Positions 16,005-24,720 of a stretch of DNA of 64,000 bases are shown here, in pieces. Each line of letters opens with the position of its first letter. The first letter of the stretch is position 1. A program made the translations under genes and the position numbers. The notes under the pieces were generated by a model. That model made no database searches and was not told the DNA's origin. It was given only the letters and a program-made list of their open reading frames with translations. The stretch comes from Dyella flagellata (GTDB taxonomy: Bacteria > Pseudomonadota > Gammaproteobacteria > Xanthomonadales > Rhodanobacteraceae). The DNA lies in contig NZ_BSOA01000018.1 in NCBI RefSeq assembly GCF_030160275.1, forward strand, positions 62,001 through 126,000, given 5' to 3'.

Positions 16005-18134
16005 ATGAAGCTCATGTTCGCCGCGCTGCTGTTGGCCCTGCCGGTCGTATCGACCGCCACGGGCTTGCCTAACGGGACGCCTGTGGAAGATCACTCCCCG
16101 CACCCGTTCAACATCGGCGATCTCGTCATGATGGACCGGGTCAGCGACCCGCAACTCTCGGCCGATGCCCGTTATGCCGCCTTCAATGTCCGTAGCACCG
16201 ACTACGCGGCGAACAAAGGTGTCAACGCGATTTATTTGCAAGACCTGGCCGAGTTGGGCAACAAGCCTGTGAAGGTAGTGCCCAAGGCATCCTACCCACG
16301 CTGGTCGCCGGATGGGCATAGCCTCTACTACATCGCGGCCACCGATGGCGTCGCGCAGCTATGGCGATTGGATTTTCACGCGGGCAAGCATGGCCTGGAT
16401 CTGCAAGCAGCCTCCACACCGGTGCAAGTGAGTCACGGTCCGCTGGACATCGATGCCTATAAGCTTTCGCCGGATGGCAAAAGCGTGCTGCTTTCTTATG
16501 CGGTGTTTACCGATTGCAATGACCTGACGTGTACCAAGGAGCGCCTCGACGGCCGCGCCAAGGACAAATCCACCGGCACGGTCTACCAGAAGCTGTTCGT
16601 GCGCCATTGGGATACCTGGGAAGACGGGCGCCGTAGTCAGTTGTACATAGCCCACTTTGCTGCGGACGGAAGTCTGCCGGTGGAGCCTACGTTGCTGAGC
16701 CGTGGCATGGATGGCGACATTCCCAGCAAACCCTTTGGCGACGATAGCGAGTTTGCCTTCTCGCCAGATGGCCATACCGTGTATTTCGATGTGCGCATCG
16801 CCGGCAACAGCGAACCATGGTCCACCAACTTCGACATCTATAAGGTGTCGGCAGATGGCGGCTCCGCTCCGCAGAACCTCACGGAAGCCAACAAGGCATG
16901 GGATGCCTATCCGGTGCCGTCGCCGGACGGCAAGACGCTTTACTACCTCGCCATGAAAACGCCTGCCTTCGAGGCCGATCGTTTCGGCATCATGGCCTTG
17001 GATTTGGCCACAGGCACCGCGCATGAAATCGATCCGTCCTGGGATCGTTCTCCCGGCGGCATGCAGGTGAGTGCCGACGGCAAGACCCTGTTCGTCACAG
17101 CCGATGACGAAGGGCAGCACCCGCTGTTTGCGGTGAGCGTTGCCAACGGCAAGGTGGAGAAACTGGTGGGCGATGGTGCGATTAGCGGCTATTCGGTAGC
17201 CGGCAAGCGTATTTTGTTGGCGCGGGACGATCTCAAGCACCCATCCGATCTCTACACCACCAGCCTCGAAGGCAAGAGCCTGAAGCAGGTCACCCATTTC
17301 AACGCGGAGCGCCTGAAGAACGCCAAGATGGGCAGCACGGAGTTCTTTACCTTTAAGGGTTGGAACAATGAAACCGTGCAGGGTTATGTCGTAAAGCCGG
17401 TGGACTACAAGGCGGGCCATCAATATCCGGTCGCCTTCATCATCCACGGCGGCCCGCAGGGCGCCATGACCAATGACTGGAGCTATCGCTGGAATCCGCA
17501 GACTTATGCGGGCCAGGGCTTTGCGGTGGTGACCATCAACTTCCATGGTTCCACCGGTTACGGCCAGGCCTTTACGGATTCCATTTCCGGCGACTGGGGT
17601 GGCAAGCCGCTGGAAGACCTCAAGCTCGGTTGGCAGGCCGCATTGGATAAGTACCACTTCCTGGACGGCGATCGTGCTTGCGCGCTCGGCGCCAGCTATG
17701 GCGGGTACATGACGTACTGGATTGCCGGCGTATGGAACAAGCCGTGGAAGTGCCTGGTCGACCATGATGGTGTGTTCGATGCGCGCATGATGTACTACGC
17801 CACCGAAGAACTATGGTTCGAAGAGCGCGAAAACGGCGGGGCGCAGTTCGACGTGCCGGCGAACTATGAGAAGTTCAATCCGGTCAACCACGTCAAGGAT
17901 TGGCGCGTGCCGATGCTGGTGGTTCACTCGGGCCATGATTTCCGCATTCCGATCACGCAGGGCCTAGGTGCGTTCACTGCGCTGCAGCGTCAGGGCATTC
18001 CTAGCGAGTTCCTCACTTTTCCCGATGAAAACCATTGGGTATTGAAACCGCAGAACAGTGTGCAGTGGCACGAAACCGTCAACGCCTGGCTGAAAAAGTG
18101 GACGGCGCAAAACTCGTCATCCAATAAGCCATAG
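16005..18134 (+). CDS. Secreted S9 family prolyl oligopeptidase / dipeptidyl aminopeptidase
   Basis: Serine peptidase of 709 residues with an N-terminal signal peptide (MKLMFAALLLALPVVSTATG). The N-terminal beta-propeller (about residues 30-440) contains repeated SPDGKT-type blades that resemble WD40/PD40 motifs. The C-terminal alpha/beta hydrolase has the nucleophile in GASYGGYM (Ser about 565), the Asp in HSGHDFRIP and the His in DENHWV. It probably degrades peptides in the periplasm or outside the cell. It is a single gene, divergent from pilA and convergent with the acyl operon, and a stem-loop follows the stop. The exact cleavage preference (Xaa-Pro or broader) cannot be read here. Confidence 0.92.
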   Translation: MKLMFAALLLALPVVSTATGLPNGTPVEDHSPHPFNIGDLVMMDRVSDPQLSADARYAAFNVRSTDYAANKGVNAIYLQDLAELGNKPVKVVPKASYPRWSPDGHSLYYIAATDGVAQLWRLDFHAGKHGLDLQAASTPVQVSHGPLDIDAYKLSPDGKSVLLSYAVFTDCNDLTCTKERLDGRAKDKSTGTVYQKLFVRHWDTWEDGRRSQLYIAHFAADGSLPVEPTLLSRGMDGDIPSKPFGDDSEFAFSPDGHTVYFDVRIAGNSEPWSTNFDIYKVSADGGSAPQNLTEANKAWDAYPVPSPDGKTLYYLAMKTPAFEADRFGIMALDLATGTAHEIDPSWDRSPGGMQVSADGKTLFVTADDEGQHPLFAVSVANGKVEKLVGDGAISGYSVAGKRILLARDDLKHPSDLYTTSLEGKSLKQVTHFNAERLKNAKMGSTEFFTFKGWNNETVQGYVVKPVDYKAGHQYPVAFIIHGGPQGAMTNDWSYRWNPQTYAGQGFAVVTINFHGSTGYGQAFTDSISGDWGGKPLEDLKLGWQAALDKYHFLDGDRACALGASYGGYMTYWIAGVWNKPWKCLVDHDGVFDARMMYYATEELWFEERENGGAQFDVPANYEKFNPVNHVKDWRVPMLVVHSGHDFRIPITQGLGAFTALQRQGIPSEFLTFPDENHWVLKPQNSVQWHETVNAWLKKWTAQNSSSNKP

Positions 18135-18143
18135 GGCCTTTCG

Positions 18144-18172
18144 GGGAGAGAGACAGTCACACTCTCTCTCCC
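18144..18172. terminator. Stem-loop between convergent genes
   Basis: A 10-bp perfect stem (18144-18153 with 18163-18172) with a 9-base loop lies 10 bases after the peptidase stop and 38 bases from the convergent NeuD-like gene stop. It has no clean T-run on either strand, so termination is likely but not certain. Confidence 0.5.
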
Positions 18173-18209
18173 TCCTCTCGTCACTTCGCGACTTCGGCTT
18201 CTGCGTCCG

Positions 18210-18893
18210 TTATGCGGCAGGCTTGGCAGCTCCCCGCAATGCGCTGACCTGATACGTTCCCCGCGATGAAACAATGTGGCCAGCCGGCGTGTTTGACCGA
18301 ACGCCGGTATGAGAGTCGATGACACAATCGTCTTCAACCGAGATTTTCGGATAGATGGTTGCGCGGGTTCCGAGAAAGCATCGGTTTCCGACGGTAGCGT
18401 CGCCATTGAGGGCGGCATAAGGCGACAGCACGCAAAATTCCCCCGTGCGGGCGCCATGGCCGATGCTGCCGTGCACATTCAGGAGACTGCCGATGCCAAG
18501 GGCTGCGTTCCTGTTGACGATGCTCATCGGACATACGATGGAGCCGTGTTCTATCTTGGCTGCCGGCGAAATAATCGCAGTCGAGTGGATGTAGGCGGGA
18601 ATGACGATGCCATTGCCCCAAAGCATCTGCGTCACTGCCTGGCGCCCTTTTACGGACCCTATGGCGACTACCACGACTTGGCCTGGTTCCGGACGGAAGT
18701 TCGAGATCGGCCCTAGATGGGGGGCGTCCACTCCTGTCGGTGGCCTTCCACCCGGAGTGTCATCGATGAAGCCCGCGACCCTCGGAGCCCCCAGCATGGC
18801 TTCGTTATTCAAATAGTCGAACATCTCCAACGCGAAACCACCGGCACCGGCGATGACTACAGACGAGATTTTTGTGTCATAAAGGAGTGGCAT
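18210..18893 (-). CDS. NeuD/PglD-type sugar O- or N-acyltransferase (left-handed beta-helix)
   Basis: 227-residue acyltransferase. It has an N-terminal Rossmann-like part with VVIAGAGGFALEMFDYL (the NeuD/PglD N-terminal domain). Hexapeptide repeats follow from about residue 95 (for example HSTAIISPAAKIEHG, IGHGARTGEFCVLSPYAALNG). A His in the SIGHGA turn is in the usual catalytic position of PglD-like enzymes. Such enzymes transfer acetyl or longer acyl groups to an amino or hydroxyl group on a sugar. It is the last gene of the ACP-ketoreductase-ligase-LuxE-LuxC operon, 26 bp after the LuxC-like gene. That suggests the activated acyl group made upstream is used on a sugar, though this is inference. 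Confidence 0.82.
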   Translation of the reverse strand: MPLLYDTKISSVVIAGAGGFALEMFDYLNNEAMLGAPRVAGFIDDTPGGRPPTGVDAPHLGPISNFRPEPGQVVVVAIGSVKGRQAVTQMLWGNGIVIPAYIHSTAIISPAAKIEHGSIVCPMSIVNRNAALGIGSLLNVHGSIGHGARTGEFCVLSPYAALNGDATVGNRCFLGTRATIYPKISVEDDCVIDSHTGVRSNTPAGHIVSSRGTYQVSALRGAAKPAA

Positions 18894-18919
18894 GTCGATT
18901 CCTGGTCATTGGTCGGAAC

Positions 18920-20131
18920 TTAGTCGACGGTAATTTCGCGCATCAACACGCGAAGCAAGTCGAAACCGTCCCACACAGGGGAGAAATCCAGCGCCCGGCC
19001 CATGGGAACCCAGCGATCGATACCGGCCAGTGGCGCGCTGCGCACAAAATCCTTAATTTCTTCGGCTGAAATGCCCGCATACGAGACAGTTTGGACCGTG
19101 CGGTTCAGGAGGGGGCGAAGGTCCTTCATTTGGCAGATTGCGCATTCGAAAAACAACCCGCCACCGCAATGACGCTCTTCGTGAAGGGCCGGGGCATCCA
19201 GCCAGACCCGCACGATATTGTTGTCATGACTTTGTAGAATGCTTACCGTCGATTCCATGGCCAGTGCATCGCTGGCCACCAACTTGTTGACGTAATCAGC
19301 GTCCGTAAAGCCCGTCTTGCTGGAAGATAGCAGCCGCGCTACCTCTCTCCAGAATTGATCTGCGGCACGGCGCGCGACGGTCGCTTCGCCCAGCCAGACT
19401 ATCAGCCTGGGGGAAGAGCATGCCATCTGGCCGAACCAATAGGCGTCGTTATAAAAGCCTTTGGTCCATTTGCTGCGTGTGGGCTCATCCGCAGCCAGCC
19501 AAGCATCGGCCGAAATCAAGGCTAGCGAGTACTTGTTGGCGAAAGCTACCTCGGTGGAGGTGGCTGGCAGGGGAATTCGCCGAATTTCCTGAACCGTAGC
19601 GTTCCCGCCCCAGACGACGCGCACGTCGCATACGCTGGACAACAGTGTCGTTACCTGATCGTCTCGGCCGTACCGAACCAGAAGGTTGCGTTCGGCAATA
19701 TTCGTGTATTCAGCGGCCGACAGCAATTTGGCTATGGCCGAAAGAAGAATTTCTGTCTGCGCGGAGGACCTGCTCGATAGCCGAATAATATTGCGATTGC
19801 CACACAGTAGCGACAGGAACCAGGAGTAGACAAAAATGGTGTCCACATTTGAGGGGGCAATGTGGAACACGGTGCCACGCGGGACGAGCAGCGCATCCCC
19901 GTTGCGCTGTTGCATTTGCTGCTTGAGTCGAACGAGGTTCGCTTTGCGCATCCAAAATGCCAGCGCCAGAATTTCCGGGTAGGCTCGAGAGTCTGGGGAG
20001 AGGAACAGACTGGCGGAAAGCGCGTCGACAAATTGCAAAGCTTCATCGGAAAAGGGAAAGAGCACCGATGTGGACGCCAGCTGCTCCAGGCTACGCGCAT
20101 TTGGTATCAGCGAGATGTAGTTTCCCGTCAT
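18920..20131 (-). CDS. LuxC-like acyl-CoA/acyl-protein reductase
   Basis: 403-residue protein of the LuxC acyl reductase family, which reduces an enzyme-bound acyl group to a fatty aldehyde with NADPH. It has the family stretch PRGTVFHIAPSNVDTIFVYSW and the thioester cysteine motif MACSSPRLIVW (Cys about residue 238). LuxC normally receives its acyl group from LuxE, and a LuxE-like gene overlaps it by 4 bases here. No luxA, luxB or luxD is present, so bioluminescence is not the role. The product aldehyde and its chain length are unknown. Its AT-richness relative to corA suggests transfer. Confidence 0.85.
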   Translation of the reverse strand: MTGNYISLIPNARSLEQLASTSVLFPFSDEALQFVDALSASLFLSPDSRAYPEILALAFWMRKANLVRLKQQMQQRNGDALLVPRGTVFHIAPSNVDTIFVYSWFLSLLCGNRNIIRLSSRSSAQTEILLSAIAKLLSAAEYTNIAERNLLVRYGRDDQVTTLLSSVCDVRVVWGGNATVQEIRRIPLPATSTEVAFANKYSLALISADAWLAADEPTRSKWTKGFYNDAYWFGQMACSSPRLIVWLGEATVARRAADQFWREVARLLSSSKTGFTDADYVNKLVASDALAMESTVSILQSHDNNIVRVWLDAPALHEERHCGGGLFFECAICQMKDLRPLLNRTVQTVSYAGISAEEIKDFVRSAPLAGIDRWVPMGRALDFSPVWDGFDLLRVLMREITVD

Positions 20132-21267
20132 GATTGAATCGGTCCTTCCTCAAGCATGGCCGCATGCGTATCGCCGCAGCCACGCAACTCAGCCTGAGCC
20201 ATTCGGCCGTACACCTTGAATGTGCGGCCTAGACGGCCACAGGGGCAGTCATCTTCCCCGGTCCACTCACCGACGTCTTCCGTGAGCAGGCTGTGCCCTG
20301 GATAGCTCGACGGCAATAGTGAAAGCACCTGGATCAGGCCCTTGACTCCCTTGGGAAGAACCGACCAGTCGCGAGGGTTGCGAACGAGCACGTCCGCGAA
20401 GGCCGGGGTATGAAGTCTGCCGTACTCGCACTCCATGAAGATCGATCCGACTTGTTCGACCATGCCGTAGAAATTGTGAACGGCGGTGATGTTCAGTGCC
20501 TGCTTGAGCGAAGCCTTGAATATTTCGTTTTCGACCGCCTCTTCTTGAAGCTTTTTCCAACCGCCGCTGTGAATCAAGATGGCGTCTTCAAAAGAAAGCG
20601 ATATTCCGGAGTCCAGAATGGGTTTGTAAAAATGCTTCCATACCATGAAGGTAAACCCAAACAAAAGGATGCGCTGACCGCGATGGGCTTGCATGAACCG
20701 GGCAATGGTCTCCATATCAGGTGCCAAATCTTCATCACGCAAGGCGTATGCGTGATTGCGACCGAAGTTGGAAAGGCCAAGTATGCCGGCCCCCCTAGCC
20801 GAGAAGGTCTTGCGATCCTTGATTACGCCAGGATGATCGATGATCAACATCGGCAACCGCGCCTTCCCCAAAAATTGTTGCAGGATGGAAATCAGTGCCC
20901 TGGTCTGCAAGGTGGAGGTATTTCGATCCAGAATGATCTTTGACACTCGCTGTGACGTAGTGCCGGACGATGTAAGTACCTTGAAGCGCTGGTCGTCGGG
21001 GATTGAGCTCAGCTCATAATCCTTGAACAAGCGCACCGGTAGAAACGGAATATCTTCAAGGGCGAACGGTCGCGGCCCGGAGTGTCCATGGGCTTCAAGA
21101 ATTCGAGCGTATGGCGGGCATGCTGAGGCGTGATGCCAGGTTAGACGCGTAAGGATCTCGGCGAGAAGCTGCGATTTCTCCAGTTTTGGCAGGCCGTATA
21201 CGGGTTGTGCCATGCACGATTGCACAGCATCTTCGAGCATGGCGGCGTTGTTATTCGCGGAGTTCAT
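20128..21267 (-). CDS. LuxE-like acyl-protein synthetase
   Basis: 379-residue member of the LuxE family, distantly related to adenylate-forming enzymes. Visible features are the nucleotide-site motif VLTSSGTTSQ, HNFYGMVEQVGSIFMEC in the middle, and DDCPCGRLGRTFKVYGR near the C-terminus, where LuxE carries its acyl-accepting cysteine. In lux operons it activates a fatty acid as acyl-AMP, binds it to its own Cys and passes it to LuxC. Its neighbours on both sides overlap it (17 and 4 bases), so stoichiometric co-translation is likely. Having a separate adenylate-forming ligase and an ACP next to a LuxE is unusual. Confidence 0.85.
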   Translation of the reverse strand: MNSANNNAAMLEDAVQSCMAQPVYGLPKLEKSQLLAEILTRLTWHHASACPPYARILEAHGHSGPRPFALEDIPFLPVRLFKDYELSSIPDDQRFKVLTSSGTTSQRVSKIILDRNTSTLQTRALISILQQFLGKARLPMLIIDHPGVIKDRKTFSARGAGILGLSNFGRNHAYALRDEDLAPDMETIARFMQAHRGQRILLFGFTFMVWKHFYKPILDSGISLSFEDAILIHSGGWKKLQEEAVENEIFKASLKQALNITAVHNFYGMVEQVGSIFMECEYGRLHTPAFADVLVRNPRDWSVLPKGVKGLIQVLSLLPSSYPGHSLLTEDVGEWTGEDDCPCGRLGRTFKVYGRMAQAELRGCGDTHAAMLEEGPIQS

Positions 21268-22630
21268 TTAACAGGTCCATATACAGCACTTTCCCTGAGC
21301 TGGACAAGGGAAAGCTGGCCACGGAACGTACGCGAATGGCCGATTTGTGAATGCGGTACCGGGCGGACAGCCTGTGGGCCAGATCATCCGGAGAGACATC
21401 TTCGCCGCGTACGGCGACTACCAGCAGGTCGTCCTTGCCGGTCACCGCTGCATCGAAACCATCCTCCCGCAATTGGTGTTCAATCTCATCCAGCCCGATG
21501 CGATTTCCGAATACCTTGATGAAGCGCTTGAGACGGCCAACGATATAGAAATAGCCGTCGCGATCCCGTTTCGCGAGGTCTCCGGTGCGAAGACGGCCGT
21601 GCTGCATATCCGGCAAAGCAAGATCGTCAGGGCCAAGGGCGTATCCCATCATGACATTGGGGCCTGTGTAACACAGCTCTCCAACGCTGTCGGGCTCTGC
21701 TATGGGTTCACCACCCTCACCAATTAGCTCCAATGCTCCACCAGGTATTGCTATGCCTATGGACTCGAGCTTGTCCAGCAAGTGCTCAGGGGGTACGTAC
21801 GATATGCGAGCCGTGGCTTCGGTTTGACCGTACATGACAAAAAAACGTTGCTGGCGCACTTTGGCCAGTTCGCCGAACCATTTCACCAGATCGGGTGCCA
21901 GCCGTCCTCCAGCTTGGGTCATGACGCGCAACGAGGGTAAATCCATTCGTTCGAAACGCATCTGCTTGAGCATGGCATAGGTTGTGGGTACGCCGGAGAA
22001 GCTAGTTGCGCCGAATTCTTTAAAGAAGTTCCAAAAGCCTCGCGTGGTTACACTCTCTGGTGTCAACAGCAGCGGGGCTCCAACCAGTAGATGACTGTTG
22101 ATTACCGACAGTCCATACGAATAGTGCATCGGCAGGGATGTAATTGGCCGATCGTCAGTGGACAGTTGCAGGTATTTGGCAATGGCTTCGGCATTTGCCT
22201 GAAGATTGTCAAGGCTCAATCGAACCAGTTTTGGGCCGCCTGTTGATCCCGATGTTGAAAGCAGCAAGGCAAGATCAGTATTGGCTTTCGAATGCTGATC
22301 AGGCGCACGCTGATGCCAGCTGCCTGTTGCGCGAAAAACGTTGCCGATGTCGTAACGTGCAAACAGCTGCTCGCGTAACGGCTCGTCCAGGTCGCTGTCG
22401 ATGAGAAGCGCCGGAACTCGGTGACGCAGTGCGCCAAGATACGCAGCAAGCGGAGCAATGGCGTTGGAGCATTCGATGGCTATGGGATTGGGGGTAACGA
22501 GACCTGAATATTTCGGGGCGAATAGGGAGTCAGCGCGCAAGGCAAGCTCGCGATAAGAATAGGCCTCACCGCTTGCGAGTTGAACGGCTACCCGGTCGCC
22601 AAATCGTTCAAGCTCAGTTGCAAACGTCAA
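21251..22630 (-). CDS. AMP-dependent acyl/aminoacyl ligase (ANL superfamily)
   Basis: 459-residue adenylate-forming enzyme, on the short side for the family. Core motifs are complete: LSTSGSTGGPKLVRLS (A3), MYGQTEATARISYV (A5), RTGDLAKRDRDGYFYIVGRLKRF (A7-A8), and the C-terminal catalytic Lys in PLSSSGKVLYMDLL (A10). It would activate a carboxylic acid with ATP and load it on a thiol, most simply the ACP encoded two genes upstream. The order ACP, ketoreductase, ligase and the 4-base overlap with the ketoreductase support this. Substrate unknown. Confidence 0.85.
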   Translation of the reverse strand: MTFATELERFGDRVAVQLASGEAYSYRELALRADSLFAPKYSGLVTPNPIAIECSNAIAPLAAYLGALRHRVPALLIDSDLDEPLREQLFARYDIGNVFRATGSWHQRAPDQHSKANTDLALLLSTSGSTGGPKLVRLSLDNLQANAEAIAKYLQLSTDDRPITSLPMHYSYGLSVINSHLLVGAPLLLTPESVTTRGFWNFFKEFGATSFSGVPTTYAMLKQMRFERMDLPSLRVMTQAGGRLAPDLVKWFGELAKVRQQRFFVMYGQTEATARISYVPPEHLLDKLESIGIAIPGGALELIGEGGEPIAEPDSVGELCYTGPNVMMGYALGPDDLALPDMQHGRLRTGDLAKRDRDGYFYIVGRLKRFIKVFGNRIGLDEIEHQLREDGFDAAVTGKDDLLVVAVRGEDVSPDDLAHRLSARYRIHKSAIRVRSVASFPLSSSGKVLYMDLLNELRE

Positions 22631-23373
22631 ATCAGCATGCCTCCGTCAACACCAATTGTCTGCCCTGTTACATAGGACGACAGATCCGACGCCAGGAATA
22701 ACGCCACTTTTGCCACTTCTTCGGGAGTCCCAGCGCGCCCCATCTTGATGGATGCTACGCGTTCGGCAAATTTCTCGGGCCCAATGGAGCGTGCCATGTC
22801 CGTGTCGATGAAGCCGGGTGCTATGGCATTTACGCGGATATTTGCGGGGGCCAGTTCCTTGGATAGCGACTTTGTGATGCCGATCACCGCAGCCTTGCTT
22901 CCGGCGTAGACAGCCTGGCCCAGATTGCCGTTCACACCGATGATCGAGGCGATGTTGATGATGCTGCCGCCGTCTCCTCTGGCCATCAGTCGACTGGCGT
23001 ATTGCGCGCAAAAAAGAACGCCATAGGTATTCGTATCGAAAACCCGCCTGATCTGATCGGGCGTCACCATGCCGATGAGGGCGTCATCCAGGACTCCCGC
23101 ATTCGACAGCAATACATCCAGGCGCCTGGTCAGTTTGAACAACTGCAGGAATGCATCCCGCACGCTCTCTGGAGAAGATACGTCCAGGGCCAAGTGGGAC
23201 AGCCTTGCATCGGGTACCTCCTCTGCGATCTCCGCTTGCACGGCGTTCAATTGATCTTGGGATCGGCCCGTGAGAACTACATGGGCCCCGTGCTGGGCGA
23301 AGAGCCTGGACGTCGCTCGCCCAATGCCGCGGGTGGCACCTGTGATTAGGACGACCTTGTTGGCTAATAGCAT
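22627..23373 (-). CDS. FabG-like 3-oxoacyl-ACP reductase (SDR)
   Basis: Classical SDR of 248 residues. It has the cofactor motif TGATRGIGRA, a NAG segment (LLSNAGVLDDALIGM), the active Ser in NIASIIGVNG and the Tyr-x3-Lys in YAGSKAAVIG. The C-terminal YVTGQTIGVDGGM is typical of FabG. It probably reduces a 3-oxoacyl-ACP to 3-hydroxyacyl-ACP, since an ACP gene lies 14 bp upstream. No ketosynthase is encoded in the operon, so the 3-oxoacyl group would have to come from primary fatty acid synthesis. Other SDR substrates cannot be excluded. Confidence 0.85.
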   Translation of the reverse strand: MLLANKVVLITGATRGIGRATSRLFAQHGAHVVLTGRSQDQLNAVQAEIAEEVPDARLSHLALDVSSPESVRDAFLQLFKLTRRLDVLLSNAGVLDDALIGMVTPDQIRRVFDTNTYGVLFCAQYASRLMARGDGGSIINIASIIGVNGNLGQAVYAGSKAAVIGITKSLSKELAPANIRVNAIAPGFIDTDMARSIGPEKFAERVASIKMGRAGTPEEVAKVALFLASDLSSYVTGQTIGVDGGMLI

Positions 23374-23387
23374 GCTTTTGGGTTGCC

Positions 23388-23630
23388 TCAGAATTGCACG
23401 TCGTACTTGGAGAGGATTTCCCTGGCTTTGGCCACCGAACTCATGTCCACGATGTCATCGGTATCCAGCATGATATCGAAGTCATTTTCCAAGGCGGCAA
23501 TGAGCGCCATATGAGCCACTGAATCCCATTCGGGAATGGTGTTGTAGCCAAGCGAGTCCGTGATGCGCTTACGGTCGATGTTCAGTGAATCGGCAAAAAC
23601 TTGGTGCAGCTTGTCGTTGTTGTCACTCAT
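23388..23630 (-). CDS. Acyl carrier protein
   Basis: 80-residue four-helix carrier protein. The phosphopantetheine attachment Ser is Ser37 in PEWDSVAHMALI, with the acidic helix II context expected of ACPs (WDS rather than the DSL of AcpP, as in specialised carrier proteins). It is the first gene of the LuxE/LuxC operon, starting 40 bp after the corA stop. There is therefore little room for a promoter, and the operon may be read from within or upstream of corA. It is dedicated to this pathway rather than general fatty acid synthesis, judging by context. Confidence 0.92.
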   Translation of the reverse strand: MSDNNDKLHQVFADSLNIDRKRITDSLGYNTIPEWDSVAHMALIAALENDFDIMLDTDDIVDMSSVAKAREILSKYDVQF

Positions 23631-23670
23631 TGGAAATCCAGTGGATGGGCTTCATGGTCAAGATGATGAG

Positions 23671-24684
23671 TCAGAGCCACTTTGCCCGCTTCAGCCAAAG
23701 ATAAATAGTGCCCACCACGCATGCTACCAGGGCTATGATTGCCGGATACGCCCAGGGTCGGCTGAGCTCTGGCATGTGGGTGAAATTCATGCCGTACCAA
23801 CTGGTGATCAAAGTGGGGGCGGCGAGCATCGCGGCCCAGCCGGCCAGCTTTTTCATCACTTCATTCTGGCCGAAGGTGACCAGGGCCAGGTTGACGTTGA
23901 TGGCGGCGGCTAGCATTTCGCGCATGGCGCTGATGGATTCGTTGACGCGGAAGACGTGGTCGTACACGTCGCGGAAGTAGGCGCGCAGTTCATCCGGAAT
24001 CAGCTCGGGATGTAGGCGTACGAGCTGGTTGATAACGTCTTGCATGGGGGCGACGGCCAGGCGCAGGCTCATCAGGTCGCGCTGCATGTCGTAGAGGCGG
24101 CGGACAGTGTCGCGGTTGAGGGTGTTGGAGAAGATGTCTGTTTCCAGCGTTTGCAGTTCTTCGCGGAACTCGCGCACGATGGGCAACAGGTTGTCGACGA
24201 TGAAATCGAGTACGCCGTACAGGCCGTAGCTGGGGCCAAGCGCCAATAGATCTGGCGTTTTCTCGCAGGTCAGGCGCGCCGGTTTGTAGGAGAGCGATGC
24301 ACCGTGGCGGATGGTGATGAGATAACGCTGGCCCAGGAAGATATGGGTTTCGCCGAAAGCGATATGGCCGCCGAGCAGTTGCGCGGTTTGCACGACGATG
24401 AACAGCGAGTCGCCGTAGGTTTCCACTTTGGTACGCTGGTGGGCGCATCGGGCATCTTCTACCGCCAGGTCGTGCAGGTCGAATTCTTCCTGCAGCTTCA
24501 GCAGCAGTGGGCTGTCCGGTTCGTGCAGGCCTACCCAGACGAAGGTATCGGGCTGCTTGAGTACTTCGCTGATGTCCTCGATGCTGATGTCGCGCAGGCG
24601 GGTACCGTTCTTTCGATAAGCGACGCAGTTCACCACCATGGCGCTGGATGGGGTTGCTGTGGGCGTAGTATCGGGCGTGGACAT
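23671..24684 (-). CDS. corA: CorA magnesium/cobalt channel
   Basis: Pentameric inner-membrane Mg2+ channel of the CorA/MIT family. It has a large cytoplasmic N-terminal domain, a long helix (LNRDTVRRLYDMQRDLMSLRL), and two C-terminal helices with the selectivity motif YGMNFTHMPEL between them. The start at 24684 (MSTPDTTP) is preferred; ATG 24696 and an upstream TTG are also in frame. The DUF4105 gene stop lies 36 bp upstream on the same strand. The ACP gene follows by 40 bp, so corA marks the border between old chromosome and the AT-richer acyl operon. Confidence 0.92.
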   Translation of the reverse strand: MSTPDTTPTATPSSAMVVNCVAYRKNGTRLRDISIEDISEVLKQPDTFVWVGLHEPDSPLLLKLQEEFDLHDLAVEDARCAHQRTKVETYGDSLFIVVQTAQLLGGHIAFGETHIFLGQRYLITIRHGASLSYKPARLTCEKTPDLLALGPSYGLYGVLDFIVDNLLPIVREFREELQTLETDIFSNTLNRDTVRRLYDMQRDLMSLRLAVAPMQDVINQLVRLHPELIPDELRAYFRDVYDHVFRVNESISAMREMLAAAINVNLALVTFGQNEVMKKLAGWAAMLAAPTLITSWYGMNFTHMPELSRPWAYPAIIALVACVVGTIYLWLKRAKWL

Positions 24685-24720
24685 GGCAGTGATCATCCTG
24701 CGCGATGGTTTGGCTGACAA

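Noticed and set aside
16359-17765. 468-codon minus-strand open frame opposite the S9 peptidase
   Set aside because: Shadow of a clear peptidase gene; composition is typical of antisense frames (rich in Arg, His, Gly).
18920-21267. Bioluminescence operon
   Set aside because: LuxC- and LuxE-like genes are present but luxA, luxB and luxD are not, and the partners are ACP, SDR, ligase and sugar acyltransferase.
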